Assembly (NCBI RefSeq): GCF_000166195.2
Contig: NZ_CM001403.1
Location: 1,240,001-1,304,000 of the forward strand
DNA: 64,000 nucleotides
Direction of reading: 5' to 3'
Origin: Mucilaginibacter paludis DSM 18603
GTDB taxonomy: Bacteria > Bacteroidota > Bacteroidia > Sphingobacteriales > Sphingobacteriaceae
Shown: positions 35,890 to 45,928 of the stretch, in pieces
Numbering within the stretch: position 1 is the first letter of the stretch
How the letters are laid out: each line of letters starts with the position of its first letter
The notes under the pieces: generated by a model
What the model was told of the DNA's origin: nothing
Database searches by the model: none
The model's input: only the letters and a program-made list of their open reading frames with translations
Translations under genes and position numbers: made by a program

Positions 35890-38412
35890 ATGAAAAAACT
35901 TTTTACCCTTATAATTATATTGCTGATCACTACCGCTGTTAAAGCCCAATTGGGAGGTGGAACTACGGGTGTGGTTGGTAAAATATCCGGAATTGTTATC
36001 GATTCCATCACGAGGAAACCGTTGGATTACGCTACCGTTTCTATTTACCGCAGCGGTGGCAGGGCTCCTCTTAACGGTGTTTTAACCGACGAAAAAGGCA
36101 GTTTCAAATTAAACGAAGTTAAAAACGGGAAATGGAAAATTGTGGTATCCTTTATTGGCTATCCTAACAAAACTATCGACCCGGTAGTAACCACGCCCGA
36201 GAAGCCCGATTTCAATATGGGCACCGTTTTTATAGCGCCATCGGGCAAAGCCTTAAAAGCAGTGCAAATTACCGGCCAGTCCAACGTGATCGAAACTAAG
36301 ATTGACAAACTGGTTTATAATGCTGAAAAAGAAATTATCAACTCGGGTAACGCCACAGATGTTTTGCAAAAGGTACCGATGGTATCGGTTGATATTAATG
36401 GAAACGTATCGTTACGTGGTGATCAGAATGTGAAGATCCTGATTAATGGCAAACCATCGGGAGCCATGTCAAACAACGTGGCGGATGTGTTGAAAGCCAT
36501 CCCTGCCGATCAGATTAAAAGCGTAGAGGTAATTACCTCTCCATCGGCCAAATATGATGCCGAAGGTTCAGCCGGTATTCTGAACATCATCACCAAAAAA
36601 AGTAACATGTCTGGCGTAAGCGCATCTGTAAGCGGTGGTATTGGTACCCGCCAAAACAATGGAAATTTGAACTTTAACATCAACCAAAACCGCTTAAGCA
36701 TTACCGCTAATTTTGGTGGCAACTTTACCTGGCCCCAAACCAGTTTAATAACCCAACGCACTTACATTGATACCAGCAACGTAAACTCCGGCTCGGATGC
36801 CACCAGTAAAATAGGCCGTTATAGCGGCCGTGGTTCCGGCTCGGTTAGTTACGATTTTAATAACTTTAACAGCTTTACCTCGTCTATAGCCGTAATGAAG
36901 TTTGGCTTTACAAATGACGGAACATCAAGTAACTTTTATACCAGCCCGAATGTAAACCAAAACTACCTCGGATTGAGCAATGGAAAAACCACCTCCAGCA
37001 ACTTCGACTGGAATAATGATTATGTGCACAAGTTTAAAAAAGAAGGTCACCAGATTGATATTGCCGGCCAATGGAGCCATGGCACCACTGATTATAATTC
37101 ATTGTCCTTGTACTCTATTGTAGCACAACCTGATTTGCAATCCTATAATAAGGGCAGTAATAACGAGTATACCTTACAGGCCGATTATACCCTGCCGGTT
37201 AACGATAAGTTTAAACTGGAAGCGGGTGGCAAAACCATTATCCGCCGCATCGAGAGTGAGTTTGATAATTATGATGGCGTATCAAACAATATAAACACAG
37301 ATAACCCTAATAATTTTGTTTACAATGCACGTACATCCAACAATTATAATTACGGCCAGAATGTTTATGCCGGTTATGTGGTAGGCACATTTACGCTGCC
37401 AAAAAATTATGCCTTACAATTGGGCAGCCGTCTTGAAAATACGCAGATCAACGGCGATCCGCAAAACACTACCGTTAGTTTACAGCCGTTTACACAAAAT
37501 TACAACACCTATATCCCAACGGTAGCCTTCACAAAAACCATTAAGGATCAAACACTTAAATTAACGTTCACCAAACGGATCCAAAGGCCGAGTCTGCAAT
37601 ATTTAAACCCTTTTGTTAACACCACCAGCAGGCAGTCTTACTCGCAAGGCAACCCTCAATTGAGCCCAGAGGTAACCAAACTGGTAGAGTTCACCTATAC
37701 CACGTTTATTAAGTCGTCCATGATCAACGCTTCGGTATATTATAAAAATACCAATAACCTAATCGAAAGTATTTCGCAGGGCAACGTTGATTATAACGTT
37801 ATACTTAATACAACTCCGTTAACTTACCTGCATAATACTTTAACCACCTACCGCAACATTGGTACTAATAACTCGTGGGGCGCAAGCTTTTTCGGCTCAA
37901 TAAATCCCATTAAAATATTAACCGTCCGTGGCAATATTAACGCTTATACCTACAAGCCAGACCCTACGGGCAGCTTTACTGCAGATCAATCGCAAAACGG
38001 TACGTATATTCAGTATAATGCCTTCCTAATGGGCTCGGTGAGCCTTACAAACGGTTTCCAGGCCGAAAGTATCTTAATACTCAACTCGCCCCGCCGCACC
38101 ATACAGGGGCCGGGTCAATCGTTCAACTTATGGATAATAGGCGTTAAAAAGCAATTCATGGATAAAAAAGCAAGCATTGGTATCAATAGTTACGATCCGT
38201 TTACCGAGAATAAAACCTTCAATACCGATATTGCAAGCAGCCATTTGGTACAAAGCAGCCACGTAGTGTTCCCTTTCCGCTCGTTCGGTTTAACATTTAG
38301 CTATAGCTTCGGTAAGGTAAGTTTTGCTGATCCAAACGATCCTACTCAAAAGAAAAAGAAAGGTGTTAACAACGATGACCTGAAGGAAACTGAATCAAAT
38401 AACAGGAATTAG
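35890..38412 (+). CDS. TonB-type outer-membrane beta-barrel protein with CarboxypepD_reg domain
   Basis: The 840-residue protein starts with a signal peptide ending near AVKAQ. It then has a CarboxypepD_reg-like domain (about 30-115, with ISGIVIDSITRKPLDYATV), a plug (about 125-240, with VSLRGDQNVKILINGKPSG and SPSAKYDAEGSAGILNIITKK in part) and a barrel rich in Asn/Thr/Tyr. The final strand FGLTFSYSFGKVSF is followed by an unusual charged tail with Lys-Lys repeats (about 28 residues). It has no SusD partner, no FecR and its own promoter. Substrate unknown. Confidence 0.88.
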   Translation: MKKLFTLIIILLITTAVKAQLGGGTTGVVGKISGIVIDSITRKPLDYATVSIYRSGGRAPLNGVLTDEKGSFKLNEVKNGKWKIVVSFIGYPNKTIDPVVTTPEKPDFNMGTVFIAPSGKALKAVQITGQSNVIETKIDKLVYNAEKEIINSGNATDVLQKVPMVSVDINGNVSLRGDQNVKILINGKPSGAMSNNVADVLKAIPADQIKSVEVITSPSAKYDAEGSAGILNIITKKSNMSGVSASVSGGIGTRQNNGNLNFNINQNRLSITANFGGNFTWPQTSLITQRTYIDTSNVNSGSDATSKIGRYSGRGSGSVSYDFNNFNSFTSSIAVMKFGFTNDGTSSNFYTSPNVNQNYLGLSNGKTTSSNFDWNNDYVHKFKKEGHQIDIAGQWSHGTTDYNSLSLYSIVAQPDLQSYNKGSNNEYTLQADYTLPVNDKFKLEAGGKTIIRRIESEFDNYDGVSNNINTDNPNNFVYNARTSNNYNYGQNVYAGYVVGTFTLPKNYALQLGSRLENTQINGDPQNTTVSLQPFTQNYNTYIPTVAFTKTIKDQTLKLTFTKRIQRPSLQYLNPFVNTTSRQSYSQGNPQLSPEVTKLVEFTYTTFIKSSMINASVYYKNTNNLIESISQGNVDYNVILNTTPLTYLHNTLTTYRNIGTNNSWGASFFGSINPIKILTVRGNINAYTYKPDPTGSFTADQSQNGTYIQYNAFLMGSVSLTNGFQAESILILNSPRRTIQGPGQSFNLWIIGVKKQFMDKKASIGINSYDPFTENKTFNTDIASSHLVQSSHVVFPFRSFGLTFSYSFGKVSFADPNDPTQKKKKGVNNDDLKETESNNRN

Positions 38413-38493
38413 TCTTTTTACAGTCTTGAGCCGGGAGGCTTGAGGTTATGAGTTGAAAGATTTAGATTTCAATAGTTTTAGAGAGTAATGCGC

Positions 38494-38542
38494 CAAAAGT
38501 CTTTAGTTCTAATCCGTGCGGGTTTAGAGCCAAAGACTTTTG
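38494..38542. other. Long imperfect hairpin after the barrel gene
   Basis: CAAAAGTCTTTAGTTCTAA on the left is the near reverse complement of TTTAGAGCCAAAGACTTTTG on the right, with a short loop around CCGTGCGGG. It may terminate transcription, although no T tract follows directly. Confidence 0.5.
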
Positions 38543-38973
38543 ACATTTATGGTGTTTTTCAATAGATATGGCGTACATGGCCATGCCGCACGTGCTTACC
38601 TACTGACCTTGACGAAGTATCAGGATGACAGCTTTCACGCACCAAAGGGTTAAGAAAGTGTTGGACTTCTGGATCAAAAAAAAGAGGTGTCATGCTGAGG
38701 CCCCTCGAAGCATGTGCGGCGGGCATCTGCGGGTGTTCTTCGCGTACTAAGCTAACTTAAGTTAATTTTTTTATCTAAACTCTTACAACCGTGTGCTGAA
38801 ACAGCATCCCGGGTGGGGCCATGCGCACGTCCTTCGACAGGCTTATAATGACATATTCTTAAATTGTTGATTTTCAATACTATTTAACTCTCCGTTTTGT
38901 CATCCCGACGCAAGGAGGGATTTCCTAAAAGCGTTAAGTATGCATCATATTAGTGCACTGATATCAATGTGCA
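38543..38973. other. Gene-free stretch with degraded dispersed-repeat fragments
   Basis: No protein gene is seen. Words such as GTCATGCTGAGGCCCCTCGA, CCTTCGACAGGCTTATAATG and CATCCCGACGCAAGGAGGG look like fragments of another dispersed repeat. Similar fragments recur near 39270-39345 (ATGACAGCTTGCGCGCAC) and 41070-41110 (GCTTCGACAAGTTCAACATG). Confidence 0.5.
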
Positions 38974-39268
38974 ATTTTTGCTCAGAAAATCAGTATTCAT
39001 AATCTATAGCATCGGCGCGCTCAATCGCCGCGCGAAGGGCTTTGTTCTTTTTGTCTTGACACAAAAAGAACCAAAAACCGACCGTAGGGAGCTCATGAAC
39101 ACCTAAAAACAAACACAGGTGAATAAAGTCAAGACTGCCCGATCCTTCCGCCCACAGGCCAAACCCGGCCCGGCGTGCAGTCAGGCCTTTGCGCACTTTT
39201 CTTATCTGCGCAAAACAGCTTACAGGTTCGAATGTCATCCCCGTTTTTTTCCGGCTGGCCGGATCGGA
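38974..39268 (-). repeat. Dispersed structured repeat E1, copy C (longest copy)
   Basis: In reverse orientation this copy has all blocks: the GGATGACATTCGAACCTGTA 5' part shared with copy A, and the CACCT...GAGCTCCCTACGGTCGG insert shared with copy B. The second hairpin has swapped bases, CGCGC/GCGCG (39030-39034 with 39016-39020), where copies B and D have CCCGC/GCGGG. It is therefore the reference copy for the family. Confidence 0.85.
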
Positions 39269-39373
39269 TACTCAGGATGACAGCTTGCGCGCACTAAAAA
39301 AGAGGGTATCATTATAATGAACGAAACAATCGCACGGAGGCATGCTGGCTCTATTCGACATTTTTCATTAGCG

Positions 39374-41011
39374 CTACAACTTCCTAACCCGTTTCAGCAC
39401 CAATAAATTCTCGGCGTTTTTACTATAGCCGGTAATATTGTTCTGGTACAAATTCACCAATTTATCATAATATAAAACCACGATAGGCGCCTGCTCCATA
39501 ATAACATTATCCATCTGTTGGTACAGTTTAAAACGCTCGGTATCATTAACCGCAGTATAAGCCTTCTCAAATAGAGCATCAAATTGCGGGTTGTTAAAGC
39601 CCGTATAATTGGGCCCAAAGGGTATTTTGTTTTTTGAATAAAATACCGACAGGTAATTTTCGCCGTCCGGATAGTCGGCTATCCAGGTACCCCTGAAAAA
39701 GTTAACGCCATTTTTAGCGATCAGTTCGCGCAGGCTGGCCCTTTGGGTAATCTCCACCCGGGTGCGGATACCTATTTTACCTAATTCGCCTTGTATAAAT
39801 TCAATCAGGTCGCGGGTGGTGGTGGTGGCGCTCAGTAAAATTTCGGGCATGTTTTTACCTTCCGGATAACCCGCTTCGGCTAACAACTTTTTTGCCCTGT
39901 CGGGATCGTACCTATATCCTTTTACCCTCTCATCATCGTATCCCGGCATCCCCTTCGGCACAAAACCGGCATAACCGGGCGTACCTACATTATTACGCAG
40001 ATATTTGAGCATAGTTTGCTTGTCAATAGCATAATTGATAGCTTGCCGTACTTTTTTAAATTTCAAAGGAGATTTTTTTACTATCGGGATCGAGCTATCA
40101 ACCAGCATACCCAAGTATTCGGTATTTAAGTAAGGGCGAGAATTGTATTGAAATTTGCCCTGATACTTTTTAGTGATGATGCCCGATTTAGTTAAAATAT
40201 CATCGCGGTAGCTACCATCGATATCATTAAAAAAGTCGATATTCTTTTTAATGAACTCCATAAAGGCAGTTTGCTTATCGCTGATAAACGAGGCCTTAAC
40301 CGCGTCAAGATAAGGCAAATGATTCCCTTGCTCATCCTTTTCCCAGTATTTTTCGTTTTTAAGCAATACCAGCACTTCTCCCTCTTTCCAGTACTTAAAT
40401 TTGAAAGGGCCAGTACCTACCGGATGGCTGCGAAAATCCTTACCGTAAAATTCAACCACCTCTTGAGGCACTACCGAACAGTACTGCCCGGTGAGCATGC
40501 CCAGCAAGGGCGGGAATGCGAACTTTAGCTGAATTTGAAATGTTGTATCGTTTACAGCCTTAAAAGCATGACTATCCTGTACCTTATCACTAAAAATCCA
40601 GGAACCTGATGATGCCACTTTGGGGTCTATCAACCGGCTTAAACTGTATACCACATCAGCGGCAACCATACGGCGGCCAATACCATTTTTAAAATGCGGA
40701 TCATCCTGAAAATAAACATCGTTGCGTAAATGGAAGGTATATAAGGTATTATTTGCCGATATATCCCAGCTTTTGGCAAGGCAAGGCTTCAGGTGTAAGC
40801 TATCGTCAATTTGTAGCAGGCCGTTATAGATCTGGTTATCCAGCCACATGGCAAACTGGTTACGCGCGAAAGCCGGGTCGAGCGAGGTTAAGCCATCCTC
40901 GAGGTTGATGTTGAATGTTGTTTTTTTATTACCGCCGGTGTTGGTATTGCAGGATGTAAAAGCGATGGTGCCGGTGAAGATAAGTATGAGATACAGAAAT
41001 GTTGCTTTCAT
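39374..41011 (-). CDS. Family 5 extracellular solute-binding lipoprotein (OppA/DppA-like)
   Basis: The 545-residue protein has a leader with lipobox FTSC. The SBP_bac_5 pattern is visible: GLTSLDPAFARNQ near the start, IYNGLLQID, LAKSWDIS, the YTFHLRNDVYFQDDP strand region, ADVVYSLSRLIDP, and later ADYPDGENYLSVFYS with NYTGFNNPQFD. Such proteins bind peptides (or other small ligands) for an ABC importer. No permease or ATPase gene is adjacent, and both flanks are repeat-rich, so the transporter partner must be elsewhere or absent. Confidence 0.9.
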   Translation of the reverse strand: MKATFLYLILIFTGTIAFTSCNTNTGGNKKTTFNINLEDGLTSLDPAFARNQFAMWLDNQIYNGLLQIDDSLHLKPCLAKSWDISANNTLYTFHLRNDVYFQDDPHFKNGIGRRMVAADVVYSLSRLIDPKVASSGSWIFSDKVQDSHAFKAVNDTTFQIQLKFAFPPLLGMLTGQYCSVVPQEVVEFYGKDFRSHPVGTGPFKFKYWKEGEVLVLLKNEKYWEKDEQGNHLPYLDAVKASFISDKQTAFMEFIKKNIDFFNDIDGSYRDDILTKSGIITKKYQGKFQYNSRPYLNTEYLGMLVDSSIPIVKKSPLKFKKVRQAINYAIDKQTMLKYLRNNVGTPGYAGFVPKGMPGYDDERVKGYRYDPDRAKKLLAEAGYPEGKNMPEILLSATTTTRDLIEFIQGELGKIGIRTRVEITQRASLRELIAKNGVNFFRGTWIADYPDGENYLSVFYSKNKIPFGPNYTGFNNPQFDALFEKAYTAVNDTERFKLYQQMDNVIMEQAPIVVLYYDKLVNLYQNNITGYSKNAENLLVLKRVRKL

Positions 41012-41212
41012 TGCTTAAATGTAATAAAAAAGCGGAAAATGGAAATAGGAGCGATGTTAGAAAAGCACCACACCGTGCTTCGACAAGTTCAACATGACAC
41101 CCCTTTTTTGTGCGCTAAAGTGGTACCCCGGAGTAATCGATCCTGGTAGTCAGAAAAAAATAGGACGTTTGAACCTTCGGTAATTATTGGAGCACAGGCA
41201 AGAGCGGGCAAT

Positions 41213-41398
41213 GGCCCTGACTGCACGCCGGGCCGGGAGCTGGCCTCGCGGGCGGAAGGATCGGGCAGTCTTGACTTTTTTGGTTCTTTTTGTGTCAAGA
41301 CAAAAAGAACAAAGCCCTTCCCGCGGCGTTTGAGCGGGCCGATGTTCTAAATTTAGAATACTGATTATAAGAGCAAAAATAGACGCGCTGATAATCGA
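41213..41398 (+). repeat. Dispersed structured repeat E1, copy D
   Basis: The copy starts at about CCCTGACTGCACGCCGGGCC and carries the GTTCTTTTTGT/ACAAAAAGAAC hairpin (41283-41310) and the CCCGC/GCGGG hairpin (41320-41338). Like copy A it lacks the 45-bp insert, and like copy A it is followed after about 25 bases by an E2 palindrome. Together these fill the gene-free stretch 41012-41679. Confidence 0.85.
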
Positions 41399-41423
41399 CA
41401 CCTTAACAATACATGATTATAAG

Positions 41424-41513
41424 TTACGAAGCAATCTCTCACAGACAGAACGGCCCTGTAAGTCCACCCTGTATAGCATAGAGATTGCTTCGTCGTACCT
41501 CCTCGCAATGACG
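41424..41513 (+). repeat. Palindromic dispersed repeat E2, copy 3
   Basis: It runs from TTACGAAGCAATCTCT through CGGCCCTGTAAGTCC and CCTGTATAGCATAGAGATTG to CCTCGCAATGACG. The left outer end is trimmed, as in copy 2. Confidence 0.8.
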
Positions 41514-41545
41514 AAACAATAAGCAATTGATAATCAACACCAAAT

Positions 41546-41635
41546 CGTCATTGCGAGGTACGAAGCAATCTCTACATAGGCAGAGCGGCCCTGTAAGTCC
41601 ACCTCGTAAACATAGAGAGCGCTTCGTTATATCTC
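41546..41635 (+). repeat. Palindromic dispersed repeat E2, copy 4 (degraded right end)
   Basis: It begins with the full CGTCATTGCGAGGTACGAAG end and shares GGCAGAGCGGCCCTGTAAG with copy 3. The right half (AGAGAGCGCTTCGTTATATC) is mutated and lacks CGCAATGACG. Confidence 0.75.
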
Positions 41636-41679
41636 GATTTTATTTTCTCTACCTGTAAACTCCCAACAACTCCCCCCTA

Positions 41680-44499
41680 CTACTTAAACCTCTCTTTCAA
41701 ATATTTCCCGGTATATGATCCCTTTTGCTTAATTAAATTTTCGGGTACGCCTTCAAAAACAACTTTGCCACCCTTGTTGCCACCTTCGGGCCCGATGTCA
41801 ATTACCCAGTCGGCGCACTTAATTACGTCCATGTTGTGCTCTATCACGATGATGGTATTGCCATGTTCAAGCAGCGCATCAAACGATTTCAGCAGCTTTT
41901 TAATATCATGGAAGTGTAAACCCGTTGTAGGCTCGTCAAATATAAACAGGGTTTTGTTGGCGTTGTTGCCCTTCACCAGGAACGATGCCAACTTGATACG
42001 CTGCGCCTCGCCACCGGATAATGTGTTTGACGACTGGCCCAGGTGTACATAACCTAAACCAACATCAACCAAAGGTTTTATTTTATTGATGATCTTGGTT
42101 TCCTTGGCAAAAAAATCAAGGGCTTCATCAATGGTCATGTTCAGCACATCATCTACATTTTTTTCGTTATAGGTTACATCCAGCACATGTTGTTTAAACC
42201 GCTTCCCGCCGCAGGTTTCGCAGGTCAGAAAGATATCAGCCATAAACTGCATCTCAATTTTCACCTCGCCCTCGCCCTGGCAGGTATCGCAACGACCGCC
42301 TTCCACGTTAAACGAAAATGCAGATGGCTTTAAACCTGCTGCCTTAGCCACCGTTTGTGACGCGTACAGATTACGGATCTCGTCCCAGGCTTTAACATAA
42401 GTCACCGGATTGGAGCGCGATGAGCGGCCTATCGGGTTTTGATCAACCAGTTCAACCTGCTCAATTTTGCGGTAGTCGCCTTCAATGCTGTCATAGCTCC
42501 CCGTTTGTTCGCCGGTATAACTGCCCAGTGCCTTTTGAATAGCAGGCGCCAGTATACGCTTTACCAAACTGGTTTTGCCAGAGCCGGATACCCCGGTAAC
42601 TACCGTAAGTACACCAATAGGGAATTTGGCATCCACGTTTTGCAAATTATTTTCGCGGGCGCCTTTTATCTCAATAAAATCTGTCCATGGGCGACGGTGC
42701 TGCGGTATGGCTATCTCCTCCCTCCGGCTTAAATACTTGCCGGTAAGGCTCAGTTTATCCTTTAATATTTCATCATAGGTACCGGTAAAAATCAATTCGC
42801 CACCATGTGTACCAGCTTCGGGGCCAATATCAATCAGGTAATCGGCGGCCTGCATAATTTCCTCCTCATGCTCCACAATAATTACGGTATTGCCTACATC
42901 CCGTAAGGATTGTAACACCCCAATCAATTTCTGGGTATCGCGCGGATGCAAACCGATACTGGGCTCATCAAGCACATAAATGGATCCTACCAAGCTACTG
43001 CCCAAGGAAGTAGCCAGGTTAATCCGTTGAGATTCTCCCCCCGATAAGGTGTTGGATAAGCGGTTGAGTGTTAAATACCCCAGGCCTACATCGTTTAAAA
43101 AGTTTAAGCGGTTTACAATTTCGAGCAGTAAACGCTTGCCTATAGTTAAATCGTGTTCGTTCAATTTTAAATCGCGAAAAAACTCAAAGGCTTTATCTAA
43201 GGGCATCAACACAATATCGGTGATGGATTTGCCGTCAATCTTTACGTACGATGCATCCTGACGAAGGCGGCTGCCCTTGCATTCGGGGCAATTGGTTTTT
43301 CCGCGGTAGCGGGATAACAGCACCCGGTATTGTATCTTATAAGTTTGCTCTTCCAGCTCCTTAAAAAACTCATCCAGCCCACGGAAGTGTTTGTTGCCCT
43401 TCCATAAAAGCTGCTGTTGTTTTTCGGTGAGCTGGTTATATTGCCTGTGGATAGGAAAATCAAACTTTAACGACTCCTTTACCAGCTTATCGTTCCACTC
43501 TCGCATTTTTTCGCCGCGCCACGGCGCAATGGCACCTTCGTATATGGTTTTGCTTTTGTCGGGTATAACCAGGTCCTCGTCAATCCCAATGATCTTTCCG
43601 TAGCCTTCGCAGCGCTTACAGGCGCCGTACGGGTTATTGAAACTGAAAAAATTAGGCGATGGCTCTTCAAAGCGGATACCATCCAGCTCAAACCTGTCGC
43701 AAAAAAAGCGCTCGTTTTCCGTTTCGCCATCCGGCTCCTGGTAGCGTACATAGCAGTCCCCTTTGCCTTCAAAAAAAGCAGTCTGTGCCGAGTCGGCGGC
43801 ACGGCTCAGGGTTTCCTCCTCGTTGTTCTTGGTAATCCGGTCAATCACAATCCGCAACGATTCATCATCTTTCAGCGTCTCGTTGCCAACTTCAATATCC
43901 TCGAGCATGCTTTCAATCCGAGCCAGCTTGCCGCGATATTCTACCCTTACAAAACCTTTTTGCATCAAAACGGCAAGCTCTTCTTTCAGGCTTCTGTTAT
44001 TGTGTGGATGCAATGGGCACAGCACGGTAACCGTAGTATCGTCGGGCAGGCCCGATATAAAATTAACTACCTCGGTAACGGTATCCTTTTTGACCACATT
44101 GCCTGATACCGGGGAGATAGTACGGCCTATGCGCGAAAAAAGTAATTTCAAGTAATCGTAAATCTCGGTTGATGTACCCACCGTTGAGCGCGGGTTTGAT
44201 GTAATTACCTTTTGCTCAATAGCGATGGCGGGTGCAATGCCCCGGATATAATCTACATCAGGCTTATTCATTCGACCCAAAAACTGGCGGGCGTAGGATG
44301 ACAGGCTCTCTACATAGCGGCGCTGCCCTTCGGCATATAAAGTATCAAATGCTAACGATGATTTACCAGAGCCCGACATGCCGGTAATAACTACCAGCTT
44401 GTTTTTAGGTATCTCCACATCCATATTTTTCAGATTGTGTACCCTGGCTCCCTTTATAATAATATATCTTTGTGAATCCTTCTCTGCTTCTATCTTCAT
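41680..44499 (-). CDS. uvrA: Excinuclease ABC subunit A
   Basis: DNA-damage recognition ATPase of nucleotide excision repair. The 939 residues contain two ABC modules: Walker [10 protein letters not shown] at 40-48 and a second GVSGSGKTS, two LSGGE(S/A)QR signatures ([14 protein letters not shown] and [14 protein letters not shown]) and two Walker B/LDEPS-type motifs ([21 protein letters not shown]). The zinc modules appear as [10 protein letters not shown] and CDTCQGEGE ... CETCGGKRF. Length is normal. It stands alone on the minus strand, and the upstream spacer is AT-rich. Confidence 0.97.
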   Translation of the reverse strand: MKIEAEKDSQRYIIIKGARVHNLKNMDVEIPKNKLVVITGMSGSGKSSLAFDTLYAEGQRRYVESLSSYARQFLGRMNKPDVDYIRGIAPAIAIEQKVITSNPRSTVGTSTEIYDYLKLLFSRIGRTISPVSGNVVKKDTVTEVVNFISGLPDDTTVTVLCPLHPHNNRSLKEELAVLMQKGFVRVEYRGKLARIESMLEDIEVGNETLKDDESLRIVIDRITKNNEEETLSRAADSAQTAFFEGKGDCYVRYQEPDGETENERFFCDRFELDGIRFEEPSPNFFSFNNPYGACKRCEGYGKIIGIDEDLVIPDKSKTIYEGAIAPWRGEKMREWNDKLVKESLKFDFPIHRQYNQLTEKQQQLLWKGNKHFRGLDEFFKELEEQTYKIQYRVLLSRYRGKTNCPECKGSRLRQDASYVKIDGKSITDIVLMPLDKAFEFFRDLKLNEHDLTIGKRLLLEIVNRLNFLNDVGLGYLTLNRLSNTLSGGESQRINLATSLGSSLVGSIYVLDEPSIGLHPRDTQKLIGVLQSLRDVGNTVIIVEHEEEIMQAADYLIDIGPEAGTHGGELIFTGTYDEILKDKLSLTGKYLSRREEIAIPQHRRPWTDFIEIKGARENNLQNVDAKFPIGVLTVVTGVSGSGKTSLVKRILAPAIQKALGSYTGEQTGSYDSIEGDYRKIEQVELVDQNPIGRSSRSNPVTYVKAWDEIRNLYASQTVAKAAGLKPSAFSFNVEGGRCDTCQGEGEVKIEMQFMADIFLTCETCGGKRFKQHVLDVTYNEKNVDDVLNMTIDEALDFFAKETKIINKIKPLVDVGLGYVHLGQSSNTLSGGEAQRIKLASFLVKGNNANKTLFIFDEPTTGLHFHDIKKLLKSFDALLEHGNTIIVIEHNMDVIKCADWVIDIGPEGGNKGGKVVFEGVPENLIKQKGSYTGKYLKERFK

Positions 44500-44740
44500 C
44501 TAAATGTTAAAAAACCTAAATTATTTGTGTAATAAGAACTATATTCCTAATTTGTTTAACGGTTGCAAAAATATGGCTAAGTGCTGATTTAAAAACCAGA
44601 ATTTTACATTTTATTTTGCTAATTGTTAAAATAATTATTTCATTTGAGTAATATACTGTTTCACTAAACTATCCCCCTATAGATAAGAACTCTACTTTAA
44701 CATTTTTCGTTTATTAATTAAGAACTAAAGTAGTATTTCT

Positions 44741-45331
44741 ATGGATTTCCAATTGCAGAGTGACCAGGATCTGATCCATCTATACATTGCTGGCGACGAA
44801 AGCGGTTTGAAAGAACTGATCCGTCGTTACCAATCAAAAATATATACGTCCATCTATTTATTGGTTAAAGACGAATACCTGGCCGAAGATATTTTTCAGG
44901 ATACATTTATTAAAGTTATCAATACCCTGAAGGCGGGCCGCTATAACGAAGAAGGTAAGTTTTTACCCTGGGTTATCCGCATTGCCCATAACCTGGTTAT
45001 TGACCACTTTAGGCGCGAAAAACGCACCCCCGTTATTAATAACGGCGACGACTTCGATATATTTGAAGTGCTTGGCCATTATGACGAAAGTATTGAAGAC
45101 CGATTGGTACGCGAACAAACCCACAAGGACCTGAAAGCACTGATCCACCTTTTACCATCGGAACAGAAGGAAGTATTGATTATGCGCCATTACGGCGATT
45201 TGAGCTTTAAAGAAATTGCCGATATTACCGAAGTAAGCATCAACACAGCCCTCGGGCGTATGCGCTACGCTCTAAACAACCTGCGTAAAATGATGCAAAG
45301 CAAAGAATCGAGCTTGAAACTGAATAATTAA
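44741..45331 (+). CDS. ECF RNA polymerase sigma factor (stand-alone)
   Basis: The 196-residue protein shows region 2 (LIRRYQSKIYTSIYLLVKDE, then AEDIFQDTFIKVI) and region 4 (LSFKEIADITEVSINTALGR) as the DNA-binding helix-turn-helix. No anti-sigma gene is adjacent, unlike the other two ECF genes of this window, so control may be transcriptional or through a distant partner. The upstream region has an inverted pair CTACTTTA / TAAAGTAG (44692-44734), a possible operator. Confidence 0.92.
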   Translation: MDFQLQSDQDLIHLYIAGDESGLKELIRRYQSKIYTSIYLLVKDEYLAEDIFQDTFIKVINTLKAGRYNEEGKFLPWVIRIAHNLVIDHFRREKRTPVINNGDDFDIFEVLGHYDESIEDRLVREQTHKDLKALIHLLPSEQKEVLIMRHYGDLSFKEIADITEVSINTALGRMRYALNNLRKMMQSKESSLKLNN

Positions 45332-45351
45332 TACCAACTTTAGTCTTTTTT

Positions 45352-45390
45352 AAGGTTTGGCAACTTTATTTATAGGAGTTGCCAAACCTT
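45352..45390. terminator. Perfect 14-bp hairpin after the sigma gene
   Basis: AAGGTTTGGCAACT (45352-45365) pairs fully with AGTTGCCAAACCTT (45377-45390); the loop is 11 bases. The following bases AGTATCCTTTT are only weakly T-rich, so termination is likely but not proven. Confidence 0.6.
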
Positions 45391-45450
45391 AGTATCCTTT
45401 TGGTGTCGTTTGGCACCCCGGTGTAGGCTGCTTTATCCGGACCTGCTGTG

Positions 45451-45475
45451 CCCCCCCCCAGCACATCCCCCCCCC
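45451..45475. repeat. Two C9 homopolymer tracts
   Basis: Nine C at 45451-45459 and nine C at 45467-45475 are separated by AGCACAT, in an otherwise AT-rich gene-free stretch (45391-45682). They are outside any gene; no other feature is seen in this spacer. Confidence 0.7.
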
Positions 45476-45682
45476 TAAGCATTAAAAAACAATTTACCTA
45501 TAACATAATGCAAGTTCCGTGCGTTTCTTATTTATACTTTATTCTTTTATGGTGATAGGCATATTTGATTTAGTTTTTCGTTAATAAACGAAGATGAAAT
45601 TTAGATGAAAAAATTACCGGTCGAATAAAATAATTCATCAGGGCTTTCGTTTTAAGTTCATATTTTATGATAACATAAGCGT

Positions 45683-45880
45683 ATGACTGAAACATTTACA
45701 ACTATTTTGAACTCAATTAACAACTTTGAGATGAAAGAGCAAGAAGGGATAGAGGCTTTAGGACTGGAAGAAACAACATTTTACAACTCCATCCGCGCCG
45801 ATCTGGATAGGTTAGAAACAGCCCCTAAGATATTTACCATCCAGAGTATTTTAAATCACTCGTTAAATTACGTGCGTTAA
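45683..45880 (+). CDS. Small hypothetical protein upstream of nth
   Basis: The 65-residue protein is predicted to be helical (ILNSINNFEMKEQEGIEALG, then FYNSIRADLDRLETAPK). It has no signal peptide, Cys or metal motif. It starts with ATG and stops 48 bases before nth on the same strand. The amphipathic pattern and coding-like composition support a real gene, but the family is not recognised. Confidence 0.6.
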   Translation: MTETFTTILNSINNFEMKEQEGIEALGLEETTFYNSIRADLDRLETAPKIFTIQSILNHSLNYVR

Positions 45881-45917
45881 ATATCTGGAGTAGTACTTAC
45901 ATCAACTGGGCTCTTGT

Positions 45918-45925
45918 TATATTTG
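45918..45925 (+). promoter_or_regulatory. TATATTTG box four bases before the nth start
   Basis: It matches TAnnTTTG exactly. If used, transcription would begin at about the nth ATG and give a leaderless or nearly leaderless mRNA. No clear -33 TTTG is seen at the right distance, so the box may be chance. Confidence 0.35.
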
Positions 45926-45928
45926 CAG

